A stretch of 64,000 nt of DNA from Clytia hemisphaerica. Its lineage: Eukaryota; Cnidaria; Hydrozoa; Leptothecata; Clytiidae. Within the stretch, counting starts at the first letter, position 1, and each line of letters begins with the position of its first letter. A program made the position numbers and the translations under genes. The stretch lies in NCBI GenBank assembly GCA_902728285.1, contig CACVBU010001135.1, positions 439,154-503,153 on the forward strand, given 5' to 3'. The notes beneath the pieces are model-generated. The model worked only from the letters and a program-made list of their open reading frames with translations. It did not search any database and was not told where the DNA came from. This document shows positions 34,889-47,023 of the stretch, piece after piece.

Positions 34889-35570
34889 GTCAAGTACAAT
34901 TTTGACGGGAATGAGAAGCAATTCACTGTGAAAGCCCATGGAAATTCCAAAAACAGGGTTGCGTCATTTAAACAAACTACCATCAGTATGAGAGAAGTTA
35001 TAAAAACAACGGCGAAAGTCAATAAACCCTCAGAATCTGTAAGGCAGATCAGAAAAAAAACGGGAGGAACGTTGAATATTGATTTGTCATCTCAAAATCC
35101 TCGGAATATAATGCAGGTTAAGAACTTTCGATGAGATGTCTACTTGTAGCAAATCTGAAAAAGATTTTCTTGCTAATATGATGAAGGAATGCAAAAGAAC
35201 GATGAATACTGACGATGAGATATTTATCAGGCGTGTTGAATGAGCCCCAGAGCCAATGTGCCTTATCGGAACTGAGGCGGCCTTTAAGGATATTGAGAGA
35301 TTTTGCGTAAAGATGCCATATGGGCTCAATTCAGTTTTGACTATAGATCCAACCTTTAATTTTGGCGGTTTTTTTTTCACGTTTCTTCACGTTACGGGCT
35401 GACACTAATCAACCAAAAATTTATATGGGACCTGCCCTCATTCACTATCAAACAGTCAAAAAACGTCAAAAAAGACAGTATCAAAATTGTATCAGAACAA
35501 ACATGTTTCCTTTGATCATTTGCTGTGTCTTTGTCCTAAAAGTTTCGTTAAGAAAAAATAAGTAATATCG
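34889..35570 (+). pseudogene. fragment of a second MULE-like transposase gene
   Basis: After a TTTAG acceptor at about 34889, the frame reads KYNFDGNEKQFTVKAHGNSK, then SMREVIKTTAKVNKPSESV, to 35134, where a stop follows VKNFR. Past frameshifts the text resumes as IERFCVKMPYGLNSVLTIDPTFNFG (split across frames; about 35299-35366) and GPALIHYQTVKKRQK (about 35424). The IDPTFNFG block corresponds to VDTTFSILPG in the 12-22 kb gene, and GPALIHYQ to GPMMLHFRK, so both belong to one family in opposite orientations. Several frameshifts and stops mean it is dead. Confidence 0.55.
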
Positions 35571-36545
35571 AATTTTGGACAATTCCCAACCTTGTTATTC
35601 TTTTCTGAATCCTTCCGGTAAAAGAAATCAAAATATGCTTCTCACTCAATGTCTATTTTTATTTGTTAATTAATTAATTTGATACTGTCTTTTTTGACGT
35701 TTTTTGACTGTTTTTAATAATGACTTTTGACTTTATACCTTCATATCTCGATAACTACTTTTTCAAAATTAAAAAATTATACATCAAAGTTTGCCTTTCC
35801 TCTTTACCATGAAAAAAGAATTTAGTTAATATTCAATTTTTTTCGGACACAGTTACCCTCCAAACTCTTATACTTTTTCGTGGGTCACCCGGTAGGTAGG
35901 CGTGCCGACAAAAGAAATGTTTTGGGTCGGCAAAGCCGACCTAAAGAGGAAAAATATTATTTGTTAGGTTAATCTAATTGTGTTATCATTTGATAACACA
36001 TGATAATCGAGCCTCATTCCATTCTCTTTATAAAACATAAAACTTATTAACACAATTATAGAGCAGCTGAATTTGTTAGTTCGTTAATTTTCTTCCTATT
36101 TTGCTTTTAATCTTTCAATAATATGATATGCTATTCTTGTATTCTTATTTTGATTTTAATTCATTTTATTTTGTTTAATCTTTTTACGCTATTAACAAGT
36201 GAGGAGGGGATGAGAGTTTTTCATTTCAATTCACCATGCCTGGTGAAAAGAAGAAAGTCTCACGAAGTAAAGTTGTATCAGGTTGGAATTTCAACTGTCT
36301 TGGTTATGAAAATGGTTGGTTATGAAAATGGTTGGTTATGAAAATGAGGTCACTCAGATATATTGCAAGATATGCAGAGAGTATTCTAACTTGCGAAATG
36401 TCAAAATGAATAAAAAGCATTACCTCGAGCCTATGAAAGAGACTTTGTAGTAAACTAAACCAAAAATCTGTTTATTTTGTTTCCCTCTTTCCCCACTTTC
36501 GTTTGTTATATGCTAATAAAAAAACATGTATTCAAATTTTAGGTA
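35571..36545. other. no intact gene
   Basis: AT-rich. 35455-35480 (ACAGTCAAAAAACGTCAAAA) and its inverted form at about 35690-35715 form a loose inverted repeat. At 36300-36345 an 18-bp phrase (GGTTATGAAAATGGTTGG) is tandemly repeated. Confidence 0.4.
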
Positions 36546-36553
36546 AAGGGAAC

Positions 36554-38389
36554 TAGGAGGAGTTGGAGATCATCCTGAAAGATCACATGTATGGCTTGGT
36601 CAGAGTTCCTGCCATGTGCAGTCTAGACGCTGAAATCCCCTTATCTAGAAGCAACCTGAGCAAATACGAAGTAAGCCCTGTGGAACCGCTACACGACATG
36701 AAGGGGCACATCAAAAATGTTTGGGAAATACTCCCAACAGTGATGAGAAAAGACTTAAAAGAATTCTTTGAAACAGAACTGTCCCTCTAGTGAATTTTCA
36801 TTCATTTTACTAGTGTCAATGATACAGGGATGATTTAAGTAGGCTGTTGAAAAGGATTCACAAAATGTTTTTTAAAAACCAAAACTAAGTTTCCCTTTTG
36901 GAAATCTGTCACTAGGCCGCACAAAGGACACCTACCTTGGAAGTGATTTCAGACTCTCAACTTTCAATATTTATTCTGAAATGGAGAAAAACAAAGATTG
37001 CCCACCGGAGATTAAGGTATAGCTTTATGTGGTATAGAAGATTATGCTTTCGATTTCCGATTTTAGGAAACTGAAAGAGTGTAAAAATTAACTGTATCCC
37101 TATTCCTAGGCTAAACAGAGATGGAGAGATGGAGAGGTGTGAAACGATTCCCTGTTTTCCTTGTTATTATATATAATTTTTCTCATCCCTCAGGAATTTT
37201 TATACACGCTGACGGAGCTCTGTCGACTTGCTTACCTCCCAGCCTTAAAGCGAAATCCCAGGATCGTGTTGAGGGCATACAACATCACGTACCGGCATGC
37301 GATGTCGTGCAACCAAATTTTCGGGAAGAACCCTAAGCTGACCAAATTCTATGGTACGTACTACCATGCACTGACGACACATCTTGCTGAAGTATACAAA
37401 CTTATTTCTCCCTCATCTCTTTACACGGAGAGTGAGGAGCGGATATTCGCGATTATTCGTGCCATCGTCAAAGCCACATCAAGCAGAACTAAGGAATCAA
37501 TCAGGGATATAGGCTTGATAAGGTGAGTCTCTGAAACTTTGTTAGATATGAACACAAATTCTACAGACATTTTTGACTTTGGGTCGCTTGAAATACCATC
37601 AGATGCATTAAATATTTTCATAACCATATACTAACTAACAGTTTATGAGAGCAATTATTAAAGTATTGACCGACATCAAAGAGTATTGTTTATATCACTC
37701 GGGTAATAATGTTGATTGTCCTTTGTAAAAACAAAGATCTTATTCCTAATAATCTCTTCTATTAGATACCAAACTGAGAAGGCTTTCGAGAAGAAATATG
37801 GAGCGCGCAAAAAGGAAGGCAACGAATCAAGGGTGTCCTAGTATCAAACATTGATCTGTAAGTATTCATAGTTTAAATCCCTGTCTCAGTGCCCCGATGG
37901 AACTTTTTCCATCAGGGGGGATGATAATTTTTTATCGAATCCCAATTGGAGTGCAATCTTTTCCATTCACTTTATAATGGGGATAAATCATAGGCTACTT
38001 TCCCAGTGGGGTTAGAATTTAGGGTATTTTTCCCACCAGGGACGATTTTCATTTAAAAACTTAATATGTTATATATTTAGAGAAACACCCAAACTCAAAG
38101 TTTCATCTCGGAGAATGTGGCGATTCTTGGAAACTACATCTGCAAAAAAGCAAAAGGTGTTAAGAAGTGTACCCTGGATAAGAACATTACACATTCAGAT
38201 TATCGAGATACGCTTGTAGAAAGGAGTGTAGTCTCAAGACTATCCAGCTCCATAAGAAGCATAAAGCATCAGCTTTATACGTTAGAACAATCGAAGAAGT
38301 GTTTATCCTCTTTTGACGAAAAAAGATTTATTTTAGATGATGGGGTAAATACTTTAACACACGGACATTATTCAACAAGAAAGCAATGA
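36554..38389 (+). pseudogene. decayed exons of another transposon protein family
   Basis: 36554-36790 encodes LKDHMYGLVRVPAMCSLDAE and YEVSPVEPLHDMKGHIKNVW. 37185-37523 encodes LCRLAYLPALKRNPRIVLRA and AEVYKLISPSSLYTESEERI, ending at a GTGAGT donor. About 37766-37830 and 38100-38389 follow; the last ends SSFDEKRFILDDGVNTLTHG before a stop. I recognise these blocks as recurrent in invertebrate transposon ORFs but cannot name the family with confidence, and the 3' piece may belong to a different element. Phases between pieces do not all agree. Confidence 0.45.
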
Positions 38390-38899
38390 ATGTAAATTGA
38401 AATAGTTTTTGCATATAAATTTCCTATTTATCTACTATGTTTTTAATTACAGTAATAGCAAGTTGATATTATTTTTTTCTTGAATCTTATTCGTTCGCAA
38501 TCCAAAAGGTGACTTCCAACGTCATCAATAAGAAGTTTCGCTTTTCCAGGATAGAGGATAATAGAATCTGATTGCTGTCCCTAAAGTCTTTGAGTTAACA
38601 TACTCTTCATTGTCTTGGTCATTGTAATCAAGATCACGTTCCTTCTTCCATTTAGAGATCTTGCTCTAGAAGCATTTTTTCTTCTTTGGAGCTGCTAGAG
38701 AAAAATTGTCTTCACATTTTCTCATTTCCTTTGGTGTTTCTGGTGTTTCCATTTCAAAGGAATTTTAGAGCTACAGTAATAAACCCAAGGGTGTAGAGAT
38801 ATCCTCTAGGTGTGAACCAAGTGTTTAATATTCTTGAGCAAATACTAATGAAGCTCATCTTATAGTTTTTAACGAATCCAAATGAATTAACTGCTTTTA

Positions 38900-39100
38900 A
38901 AGACATCTACTATTTTACTCGCATTCAGAAGAGTAAATTCTCACACCTGAGTGAGAACACATTTACTCATGAGTAAATTTTCACACCTGAGTGGTGAGTA
39001 AATGTACTCACATTTACTTATGAGTAAATAACTCGCTTACTCACATTTACTCATGAGTAAATTTACTCCTGAGTGAGAACTCTCACAATCTAACTATTTA
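38900..39100. repeat. cluster of TTTACTCATGAGTAAA palindromes
   Basis: The palindrome ATTTACTCATGAGTAAAT occurs whole or in part at least four times between about 38965 and 39065, with CTCACACCTGAGTG and CTGAGTGAGAAC-type spacers. Each unit reads the same on both strands. Confidence 0.7.
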
Positions 39101-39299
39101 CGAAAGAAACCTGATTTTGAAAGGTTATATTTAAACAGGCCCGGCGGAAGCGGGGAGACTGGCGAGACTTAAGCCTCTATACTTTTGAGCAAATGAGATT
39201 TTTTTCTCTCAAATTCCTAGGTCCTGAAATAATTTTTAAGAGTCTCACGAGAATAACATTTAACCAATTCTTTATATCTTCTATCCTTTCTTCATTAGG

Positions 39300-39556
39300 A
39301 GACAAACCATGTCATCTATTCTTCATTCACAACTGTCTTGCTCATCGCTGCATCAACTGGAATTTATTTAGCTCTAACAAGCTTCAACGTCAAAGATCGA
39401 GTGCTTTGGATCAGTATTCTTTTGTTGAATGCGTTGAATTTTTTGTTGATTTATATTTACAAAATGTTTGTCATGTTATTCAAACCTCAACGAAACACAA
39501 GTCAAGCATTCAATAGGAAAAGAACAGAGAGGATCAACGGCAAATATCAACATTGA
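39300..39556 (+). pseudogene. class C GPCR-like final helices, isolated exon
   Basis: After a CTTCATTAG acceptor, the frame reads ETNHVIYSSFTTVLLIAAST, a second hydrophobic helix (VLWISILLLNALNFLLIYIY) and KMFVMLFKPQRN, then a polar tail and stop. Two helices followed by K-(V/M)-x-(I/V)-x-LF-x-P-(E/Q)-(K/R)-N resemble helices six and seven and the start of the cytoplasmic tail in metabotropic-glutamate/GABA-B-type receptors. No upstream receptor exon was found in the window. It is either the last exon of a gene whose other exons lie far away, or a stranded fragment. Confidence 0.4.
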
Positions 39557-40559
39557 AGAACACCTTGTACAATTTAATGATTAATTAGCAAATCTAGTCT
39601 GGAAGTCAAATGTTTTTTTTTTGAATTAAAAGATTATTATTCATTCATTCATTATACCCAAGATAACGAGGGATATCAAGATTTGATAGAAATCTAATCT
39701 TTAAAAAACTTATTTTTTGTTGTTTTTTGGGCTCTGAGATAAGTTGTCGATTTTCCTCTAAACTTTTAAAATTGATGGCCTTTTGAGCCAGAGGAATTTC
39801 TATCGTTGTCAAAAACATTGCCAAATATTCTGGTCGTAATTGTGAAATTCTTTTAGTGATGAAAGCGCTGTTTGGTTTTAGTCAAACTAGATTTTTCTTT
39901 TGGCGCTTGGTTTGGAAAATTTTATTTACGATTATGAATTCTGATTGTTTATGTAGGAAAATAAATAGGAAATAGGAAATACTGCAATCGAGGATGATGA
40001 CATCGAGGATCATGACTTCATCGACGAAAATACTTGGAAGTTGCTTATCCTATTTTTTATTAGAATATTTACAATTAGAATTTTATTTTTGTTTTTACGT
40101 AACGTCGTTTTATAAAAAGAAAAAACTCAAATAAAAGGCAAACTTTGTTGGAGCAGGGATATCATATCCCTGGTTTAAATACGAATACTGTTAGCTACAA
40201 ATAATAGGGACCTGTTTTGATTCACTGCTGGAAAAGTCATTCTGTCAGTTGTTCTTTACATAATGACAAAACACACAAATTTTGGAAAATATACTTTCAA
40301 GATAATATCAATGTAAATATAAAGAAACAATCAACTCTTTGATACTAAAATAATGTTTGACTTCAGTATAAAAATAACGTGATTCTATCATGCAAAAACT
40401 GTGTTCGACACTAGCATTGAAATCATGTAGATTTATTACGTTAAATCTATGGTCACTTTGAACAATAAAAGCAACAATCTTCTTATATATGAAAAACATG
40501 TCTGACATAAATGTAAAATGAATATCATTTGTATACATCAAACAAATGTTAAAGCTGAA
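39557..40559. other. no supported gene
   Basis: AT-rich; the minus-strand frame at 40308-40604 overlaps simple tandem DNA. Confidence 0.4.
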
Positions 40560-40850
40560 CGTCGGAATTATGTTGGTAAAAAACATAAAACAAATCTCTA
40601 ACATTTATATTGATTCAACATTCAAAAATGATATAAAACAGATCTTAAAGATTTATATTAATTTACATCAAAAAGATACATAAAACAAATCTTTGAAATT
40701 TATATTAATTAATCGTCAAAAAAAACATGATATAAACCTTTCAGATTTACATAAATTTAACATTGAAGAAAAACATAATAATTATTTGCAAACTGGACTG
40801 AGATGTAACATTAAAAAGTTATATTAATTTAAGGTTAATTTTACATTATT
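40560..40850. repeat. AT-rich tandem repeat of about 60 bp units
   Basis: Phrases such as GATATAAAACAGATCTTAAA, GATTTATATTAATTTACATC and AAACAAATCTTTGAAATTTA recur three to four times with drift. Confidence 0.5.
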
Positions 40851-41262
40851 TTGTTTACTGGGCTAGCTATTATAATTTAGGAGCACCTCTTAATGGTATT
40901 TATTTCATTACTTTTATGTGTAATAATTGATGATTGTAATGATTGAATTTATGGAACAGTCGTCAAACTTTAGATATTGCGCCTTGTGCTCTCAGAACGT
41001 TGAGTACTGACATTAGGCTAAAAACAGTACACTCATGATGATAGTCCTGGTCCCTTTTCTCAGCGAAAAACATTTGTATCAAGATCACCTTATTACACGT
41101 AAATAAGTACTTAGGACGTTTATTTCATCTCTTATTTTATCTGATTTTATCCATTCGCGCTTGACCTTCGTTGAGGTCGGACGTACTCGTGAACGCAAAA
41201 AAAGCAACTTACACTTTCTGAGTGAGTAAAATATTTTGACTGAGCTTTAGTTTTGAATTAAA

Positions 41263-42060
41263 ATGCCAAGCACCAAGAGCAAGAATAAAACAAAGAAGAC
41301 AAAGAAAAACTCATTGTCAGAAGGAGAAGCTTCCTCGTTAGAAGATGTTCGTTTGGAAGATGATACCCAATCATCAACCATACAAAAGTCGCTTGCTGAA
41401 ACCATCAAGAAAATAAAAGATGAGTTATCAAAGGAAATATCTGATGCCAAACTTGACATTATTTCACAACTCAAAAATGAAAATGAAAGTCTTAAAGCTG
41501 AAGTTAAAGAAACTAAATCTCGTCTTATCAAACTTGAATCTGAAAACATTAATCTTCAGCAATATATTCGCAGGAATAATGTAGAGATTTGTGGCATTCC
41601 TGATGATGTTGAAATCAGTAATCTTGAATCCAAAGTTATTGACGTAGCAGAACGTATTGGAGTCATAATCGACAAAAAGGATATCGAAGCCTGTCATCGA
41701 CTTAAAAAGGGGAAGAAAGACAAATGTGCCAGGTCAATAGTAAGATTTATAAACAGGAAAAAATGTGACGAACTTCACCAAAACAAGAAGAAACTTGGTT
41801 CAAAAGTCGCCTCTGAAAAATTGAAAAAAGCTGGTTTAAAAGGTAAAATCTTCATAAACTGTAATCTTGCCCCATACTCAAAATTTCTCTGGAGCACTTG
41901 CCAAAAACTTTATGAAGAGAGATTGATTGATCGCTTCTGGGTCTACAACGGAACTGTTTTTATTTCGATTAATGAAAATAATATGGATGTGCATACTAAA
42001 ATTGAACACTTGAACACGTTGGAGAAGATATTTCCAGGTTATGATTTTCATACCTTCTAG
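41263..42060 (+). CDS. LINE ORF1 protein with coiled coil and RNA-binding-type domain
   Basis: 265 residues, intact. A Lys/Ser-rich start is followed by a long coiled coil (about residues 40-105, KNENESLKAEVKETKSRL). Next comes YIRRNNVEICGIPDD and a basic block (ACHRLKKGKK...RSIVRFINRKKCDELHQNK), the layout of LINE ORF1 proteins that bind and chaperone their own RNA. It lies about 315 nt before ORF2. An open frame here, while ORF2 is broken, suggests the element decayed recently. Confidence 0.75.
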   Translation: MPSTKSKNKTKKTKKNSLSEGEASSLEDVRLEDDTQSSTIQKSLAETIKKIKDELSKEISDAKLDIISQLKNENESLKAEVKETKSRLIKLESENINLQQYIRRNNVEICGIPDDVEISNLESKVIDVAERIGVIIDKKDIEACHRLKKGKKDKCARSIVRFINRKKCDELHQNKKKLGSKVASEKLKKAGLKGKIFINCNLAPYSKFLWSTCQKLYEERLIDRFWVYNGTVFISINENNMDVHTKIEHLNTLEKIFPGYDFHTF

Positions 42061-42375
42061 ATTTTCAATTTTACTAGAATTATTGTCTTTTTTTGGATCC
42101 TTGATTCACGGGGGCACTCCCTCTTTTTTTTCCTTCGCTCTGTGATGCGATTACCCATTTTTTAGTTTAGAAGCCAACTCGCAATTTTGTTTTGATTATT
42201 TTCGACTTTTTCCGTATTCACTTTCGTTTTCTCGTTTCCTCATTTCAAGATTGCAGCCTAGCTACGTATTCATGATTTTTTTATACAGTTTTGTTGTTTT
42301 TTGCGTTTGTTGGCGCTGGTGTTTTTTACCTTTGTTTCGTTTAAAACTCACCATGATTAAGTAAGTTTAACTTTT

Positions 42376-45300
42376 ATGCCTTCATTATTTCCATGCTCAG
42401 TATGTAAGACAGTCAAAGAAGAAGGCAACTCTATATTCTGTGACTCCTGCAAACTTTGGACTCACTTAAAATGCTCAGGATTAACTCTTGCTGAATTTCA
42501 ATTTTTATCTACCAGTTCTAATGACTGGTACTGCCCCAAATGTCTCCTTGGGGCCCTTCCTTTTAATCCCAAAACTCAACCTTCCCTCCCTGGTGCTTTA
42601 AACCCTAAACTCATCGATGTTGCTCGCAATCTCCACCTAATTTCTGAGAACTGCCAAAACAACTGTCTCGACCTTGATAACCTCATGGCTGCTGACTGTA
42701 AGTATTACAAAACTCCTGACTTTCAGAAACTTGCCCGTGAAAGTGGGCCTTTCTCTTTTTCGTCTCTTCACCTTAATATTGCTTCATTAGCTCTACACAT
42801 AGATGATTTAACCACTCTTCTTTCTAAACTTAATTTTAATTTTGATGTTATGGCAATCACTGAGACCCGTATTTTGAAGGGGAAAAAAACATCTTTTAAC
42901 TTTAATCTTGAAAATTTTCAAGAACCAATTCATACACCTACAGAGGCCTCTGTTGGTGGTACTATGCTAGACATTTCGAGCAATCTTACTTTCGAACCCC
43001 GGAAAGATCTTGACTCTATGCTATATTGCTCAACCTTTCTTGAATCTACTTTTGCAGAAATCTTGCATCCAAATTCTCCTAATACTATTGTTGGACCCAT
43101 TTATAAACACCCTCTTTTTTCACTTGACAAATTTAATAAGCTTCTTGAACCACTCTTGAATAAAATTAACAAAGAAAATAAACAAATTCTTCTACTAGGG
43201 GATTTCAACATTAATCTTTTGAATACTTCTACTGACCCCAATATATTATCTTACTTGAACAACCTTGGATCACACTTTCTTATACCTAATATTTTTCTTC
43301 CGACTCGAATTACTGATCACTCAATGACACTTATTGATAACATTTTTTCTTCGATTTCTGAAAAGCGTACCTTTTCAGGACCTCTGATCACCTTCCTCAG
43401 TTTCATCTTGTCTGTGGCCCCTCTATAAAACCAAAGAATGAAAAAATCTACCGAAAAGACTGGAAAAACTTTAAGCAAGACGATTTTATTTTAGACTTTT
43501 TTAATATTGATTGGGTAAATAAATTATATCATATAACTGATGTTGATCAAGCTTTCAAAACCTTATATGATCTTATTCAAGACCTTATTTATCATCATGT
43601 CCCAACTGTTATAGTGACTAAACGCCAACAAAAAACTCGGGCTAAACCATGGATCACTCCTGGAATTGTTAAATCGATCTCACAACGTCAATTTTATTCT
43701 AGGAAATATATTCAAACCAAGGACCCTATTATGAAATCTTTTTACTATCAAAGATACAAAACATACAAAAATCTTATAGTTACTCTTACACGTAAGAGTA
43801 AGAATAATTATTATTCCCGTTTTTTCTCTGTTCATGCTACAAATATTTTGAAGGTCTGGGAAGGGATCAGAGATATCATAGAATCTGAATCCAAATATTC
43901 TCCTTCATCTATTCGTGCCAATGGTCATCAGTTCCGGTCCAAACGTTGTTGCTAATGGCTTCAATGAGTTTTTTACTTCTATTGCAGATACAGTCCACTC
44001 CAAAATTTGTCCAACTAATCGTCACTTCTCACATTATCTTAAAAATCGCATAAGGAACTCTACTTTTCTTGATCGTGCTAACCCTGCTGAAGTTTTACTA
44101 ATAATTAATTCTTTACCCTTGAACAAATCATCTGGCCCAAATAGCATTTCCCCAAAAATCCTTCGTCTTCTACAGTTTGATCTCTCTGGACCCCTTTCTT
44201 TTCTTTTTAACCTTTCATTTGAATCTGGTTGTTTTCCCACAATGCTCAAACTCTCGAAAGTTATTCCCGTTTTCAAAAACAAAGGCTCTCCACTTGAAAT
44301 ATCCAATTATCGCCCTATATCTCTCCTTTCCAACATAGATAAAATTCTTGAGAAACTTATGTACTCTCGTCTTATTACTTTCTTAGATTCTCATCGAGTA
44401 TTTTTTGAGCGCCAGCTTGGGTTTCTCACTCAACCATCCATACCTTACTTAATATTGTTGAACGTATTCGGAAATCTCTTGATGATGGTAACTTTGTGTG
44501 TGGTGTTTTTGTTGATTTGCAAAAGGCTTTCGATACTGTTGATCATTCTATTCTAATTTCAAAACTCGACCACTATGGGGTTAGAGGAAAGGCTAATGAC
44601 TGGTTCAGATCATATTTATCTAACAGATCCCAGTTTGTCTCTATTTCATCTAATAAATCTTCTATTAAAATAATCCCTCATGGTGTTCCACAAGGCTCTG
44701 TTCTAGGACCTCTCTTATTTTTAATCTATATTAATGATCTTCACAATGCAATCTTTTCAAGTGAAACTTTTCATTTCGCCGATGATACCCATATTTTACA
44801 TTTTAATGATGATCTTCTTTCCCTTTGCAACAGAGTCAATCGTGACCTAAGATCCCTCCAAACTTGGCTCAAAGCCAATAAAATATCCCTTAATGCTGGA
44901 AAAACAGAATTTTTAATTTTCAAACACTGTCGAAAAATTCTTCCTTTTGTCCCTTTTCTTAAAATTGGAGGTAAGAAAATTTTTCAAAATTCAAATATCA
45001 AATATCTTGGCGTTTTGATTGACATGCACCTCAACTGGAAAGCCCACACCACATCTTTATCAGCTAAACTTGCCAGAGCAAATGGTATTATATCTAAGCT
45101 CAGGCACTATGTTTCAACAAAAACCTTAGTTAACATTTATTATGCTCTTTTTCATTCCCATCTTCAATATGGTTGCCAACTCTGGGGTCTCACTGACAAT
45201 ACCACTTCTAAGCCTATATTATCCTTCAAAAGAAAGCCTTACGTCTTATTACTTTTAACAACTTTCGATGCCCTTCTTCTCCACTCTTTTCTGACCTCAA

Positions 45301-45633
45301 AATTCTCAAGATTTTTGACCTTGTCAAATGCCTTAATATATCTTTTGTCCACAGATTCCTAAATAACAAATTACCCTTTGACCTTCTGGAGTTTTTTAAC
45401 TTTATTCAGCTCGATGCTGAAGACGAAAACACCCAAAGTACCAGAGGAGCATGTTTGAAACTACTTTTTGTTCCCTCCTACAACACCATTACCTTTGGGA
45501 ACAAATCTTTCTCTAAGTTTTGCATAACACATTGGAACAGCATCCAGCGATCTTACCCAAATATTACCCTGAGCTCATCTGATTTCAGTTTTGTTAAATC
45601 TCTCGCCCTTACTCACTGTCTTGGGAGATACTG
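42376..45633 (+). pseudogene. LINE ORF2: PHD finger, AP-type endonuclease and reverse transcriptase, four frameshifts
   Basis: The N-terminus is a PHD-like finger (CSVCKTVKEEGNSIFCDSCK ... HLKC ... WYCPKC). Then comes an apurinic-type endonuclease (LHLNIASL, DVMAITETRI, ILLLGDFNINLLN). The reverse transcriptase follows: LNKSSGPNSISPKIL, NYRPISLLSNIDKILEK, VFVDLQKAFDTVDHSILISK, HGVPQGSVLGPLLFLIYIND and the catalytic FADDT. The C-terminal tail has an LRHYVS...QYGCQLWG block. Frame changes fall at about 43390, 43930, 44425 and 45215, so no working polyprotein is made. All core motifs are still readable. Confidence 0.85.
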
Positions 45634-45891
45634 AGCACACCCCTCCCCTACCTAAAGTTTAGAAAACTTTATTTTAATTTATTCTTTATTAGATAAAAAA
45701 ATTCTTAAAAATATAAATATTTATAAATAATTTACAAAGTGTTATAAACGCAATCTGTACTTAGGTGGCCGCATCTTTTTGATTAGCTAGACTATAAGGC
45801 GGTCTCCCTCCATATATTTTTTGTGCATATCACCACTTGTATCTTTTTTGTAGTGTTAAATGGTAAATAAATACTTACTTACTTACTTACT

Positions 45892-46349
45892 CTGATTTTA
45901 TCTAAGTTTAGTTTTTCAAGTTCATTATTCAAAGCATAGTATCTACTTTCATATTTTCAATCATATGTTCGTATGTCAATAGGTTTAGCCTAGATTCTCA
46001 ATTTTATTTCAAAGGCTTAGTTTTGTTACTATTTTACTTTTCAGTTTGAACTCTAGTCAATGAATCTTCACTACATTCAATCAGCTATTGAGTTCCAAAC
46101 ACAGCCGTTCTCTGCACTAAGGCTACAGTTAGTTGTAATGGCAATGTTAAGTCAGGTTGGAGATTCCTGGTGCAGATACTAGTGTGCCTGCTGTAATTAA
46201 CGCGAACCAAAAAATTTCCTGTTAATTAAAACCCCTTTAATTAAAACCAGCCGTGGTGTCTTTAATAAAGCAAATCAAATTTGTGTTCATTATTTGCGTG
46301 ATAATTTCAAGGCCGTTAATTATCTGTCTACTTATTCTCGTGTAATTAG
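45892..46349. other. no supported gene
   Basis: Flank of the LINE tail; AT-rich, no exon found. Confidence 0.4.
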
Positions 46350-47023
46350 GTAACTAATGCAAGAAAGTGGAAGGTTAATTCAGGAGACTCTAATGGTACT
46401 GACAATAACACTCTTCCAAGTACAAGTAGCTCATACAGTGCTGAAGCATATATGGAGGCTATGGCTTTGAGTTATGTCGTAGAAGAGATTATGAAGGAGG
46501 ACAGTAGAACTTGTGTTGTTTATTCTAATGATGGCTCTTCACAAAGTGTCACAGGAAATTATGTTGTCCAATCCTTGACAGTTACCACTTTAGAAATTCT
46601 ATCTGCTTCAACTGGCTTTGAATACACGCCTTCCCAGCTTCTTGAAAAAATTGACTTTGTAATGATTGACAGTACATCACACAATGTTGGTGTCATTGAC
46701 ACGGTCTGTGATGATGTAAACGTTGAAAAAGTACCTCAACAGCTCTTTCAAAACAAGATAAAGAACATTTGCTAAAGATTACATGATCTTGCGTCTTTGA
46801 TTTAATCAATTTCATTCTTTGTTTATTTTATTTCAGTAAAAAAAATGGTAAAATAATAGCAAAATAATATTCACAAGCGTCAGATGATGTAGATTGGCAC
46901 TATCAAAAGGAAAACGCCTAAGGGCGTTTTATTCAACGAAATTTTAAACAACAAAGATGACTTGAAGAGCCATTTGATTGTCGAGCACAATATCCCTGAC
47001 AATGACGAGACTTTATCTAGGTA
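46350..47023 (+). pseudogene. transposon-type gene fragment, two exon-like pieces
   Basis: 46452-46775 encodes VVYSNDGSSQSVTGNYVVQS, LEILSASTGFEYTPSQLLEK and DFVMIDSTSHNVGVIDTVCD before a stop. The upstream part (46350 on) is Ser/Thr-rich and open (TLPSTSSSYSAEAYMEAMAL). The DGSxxxVxG...DFVMIDSTSHN layout resembles the core of a transposon-derived protein, where the second acidic pair could be catalytic; that is inference. A second piece at about 46905-47022 (ILNNKDDLKSHLIVEHNIPD) could be a C2H2-like remnant. Confidence 0.35.

Larger units (their letters stand above)
41100..45891 (+). mobile_element. near full-length CR1/L2-like LINE
   Basis: ORF1 (41263-42060) and a broken ORF2 (42376 to about 45633) are followed by a 3' UTR that ends in a TTAC-type short tandem repeat (about 45866-45891) in place of poly(A). 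That tail type, a non-canonical short repeat, is usual for CR1/L2 and Jockey-group LINEs. The 5' boundary is uncertain, near 41.1 kb. TSD not seen. Confidence 0.75.

Noticed and set aside
41247..41697. Minus-strand Ser/Phe-rich ORFs
   Set aside because: Antisense of LINE ORF1.
46911..46930. AAAACGCC...GGCGTTTT hairpin resembling a bacterial terminator
   Set aside because: The window is clearly eukaryotic and the hairpin lies within an exon-like stretch; it is most likely chance.
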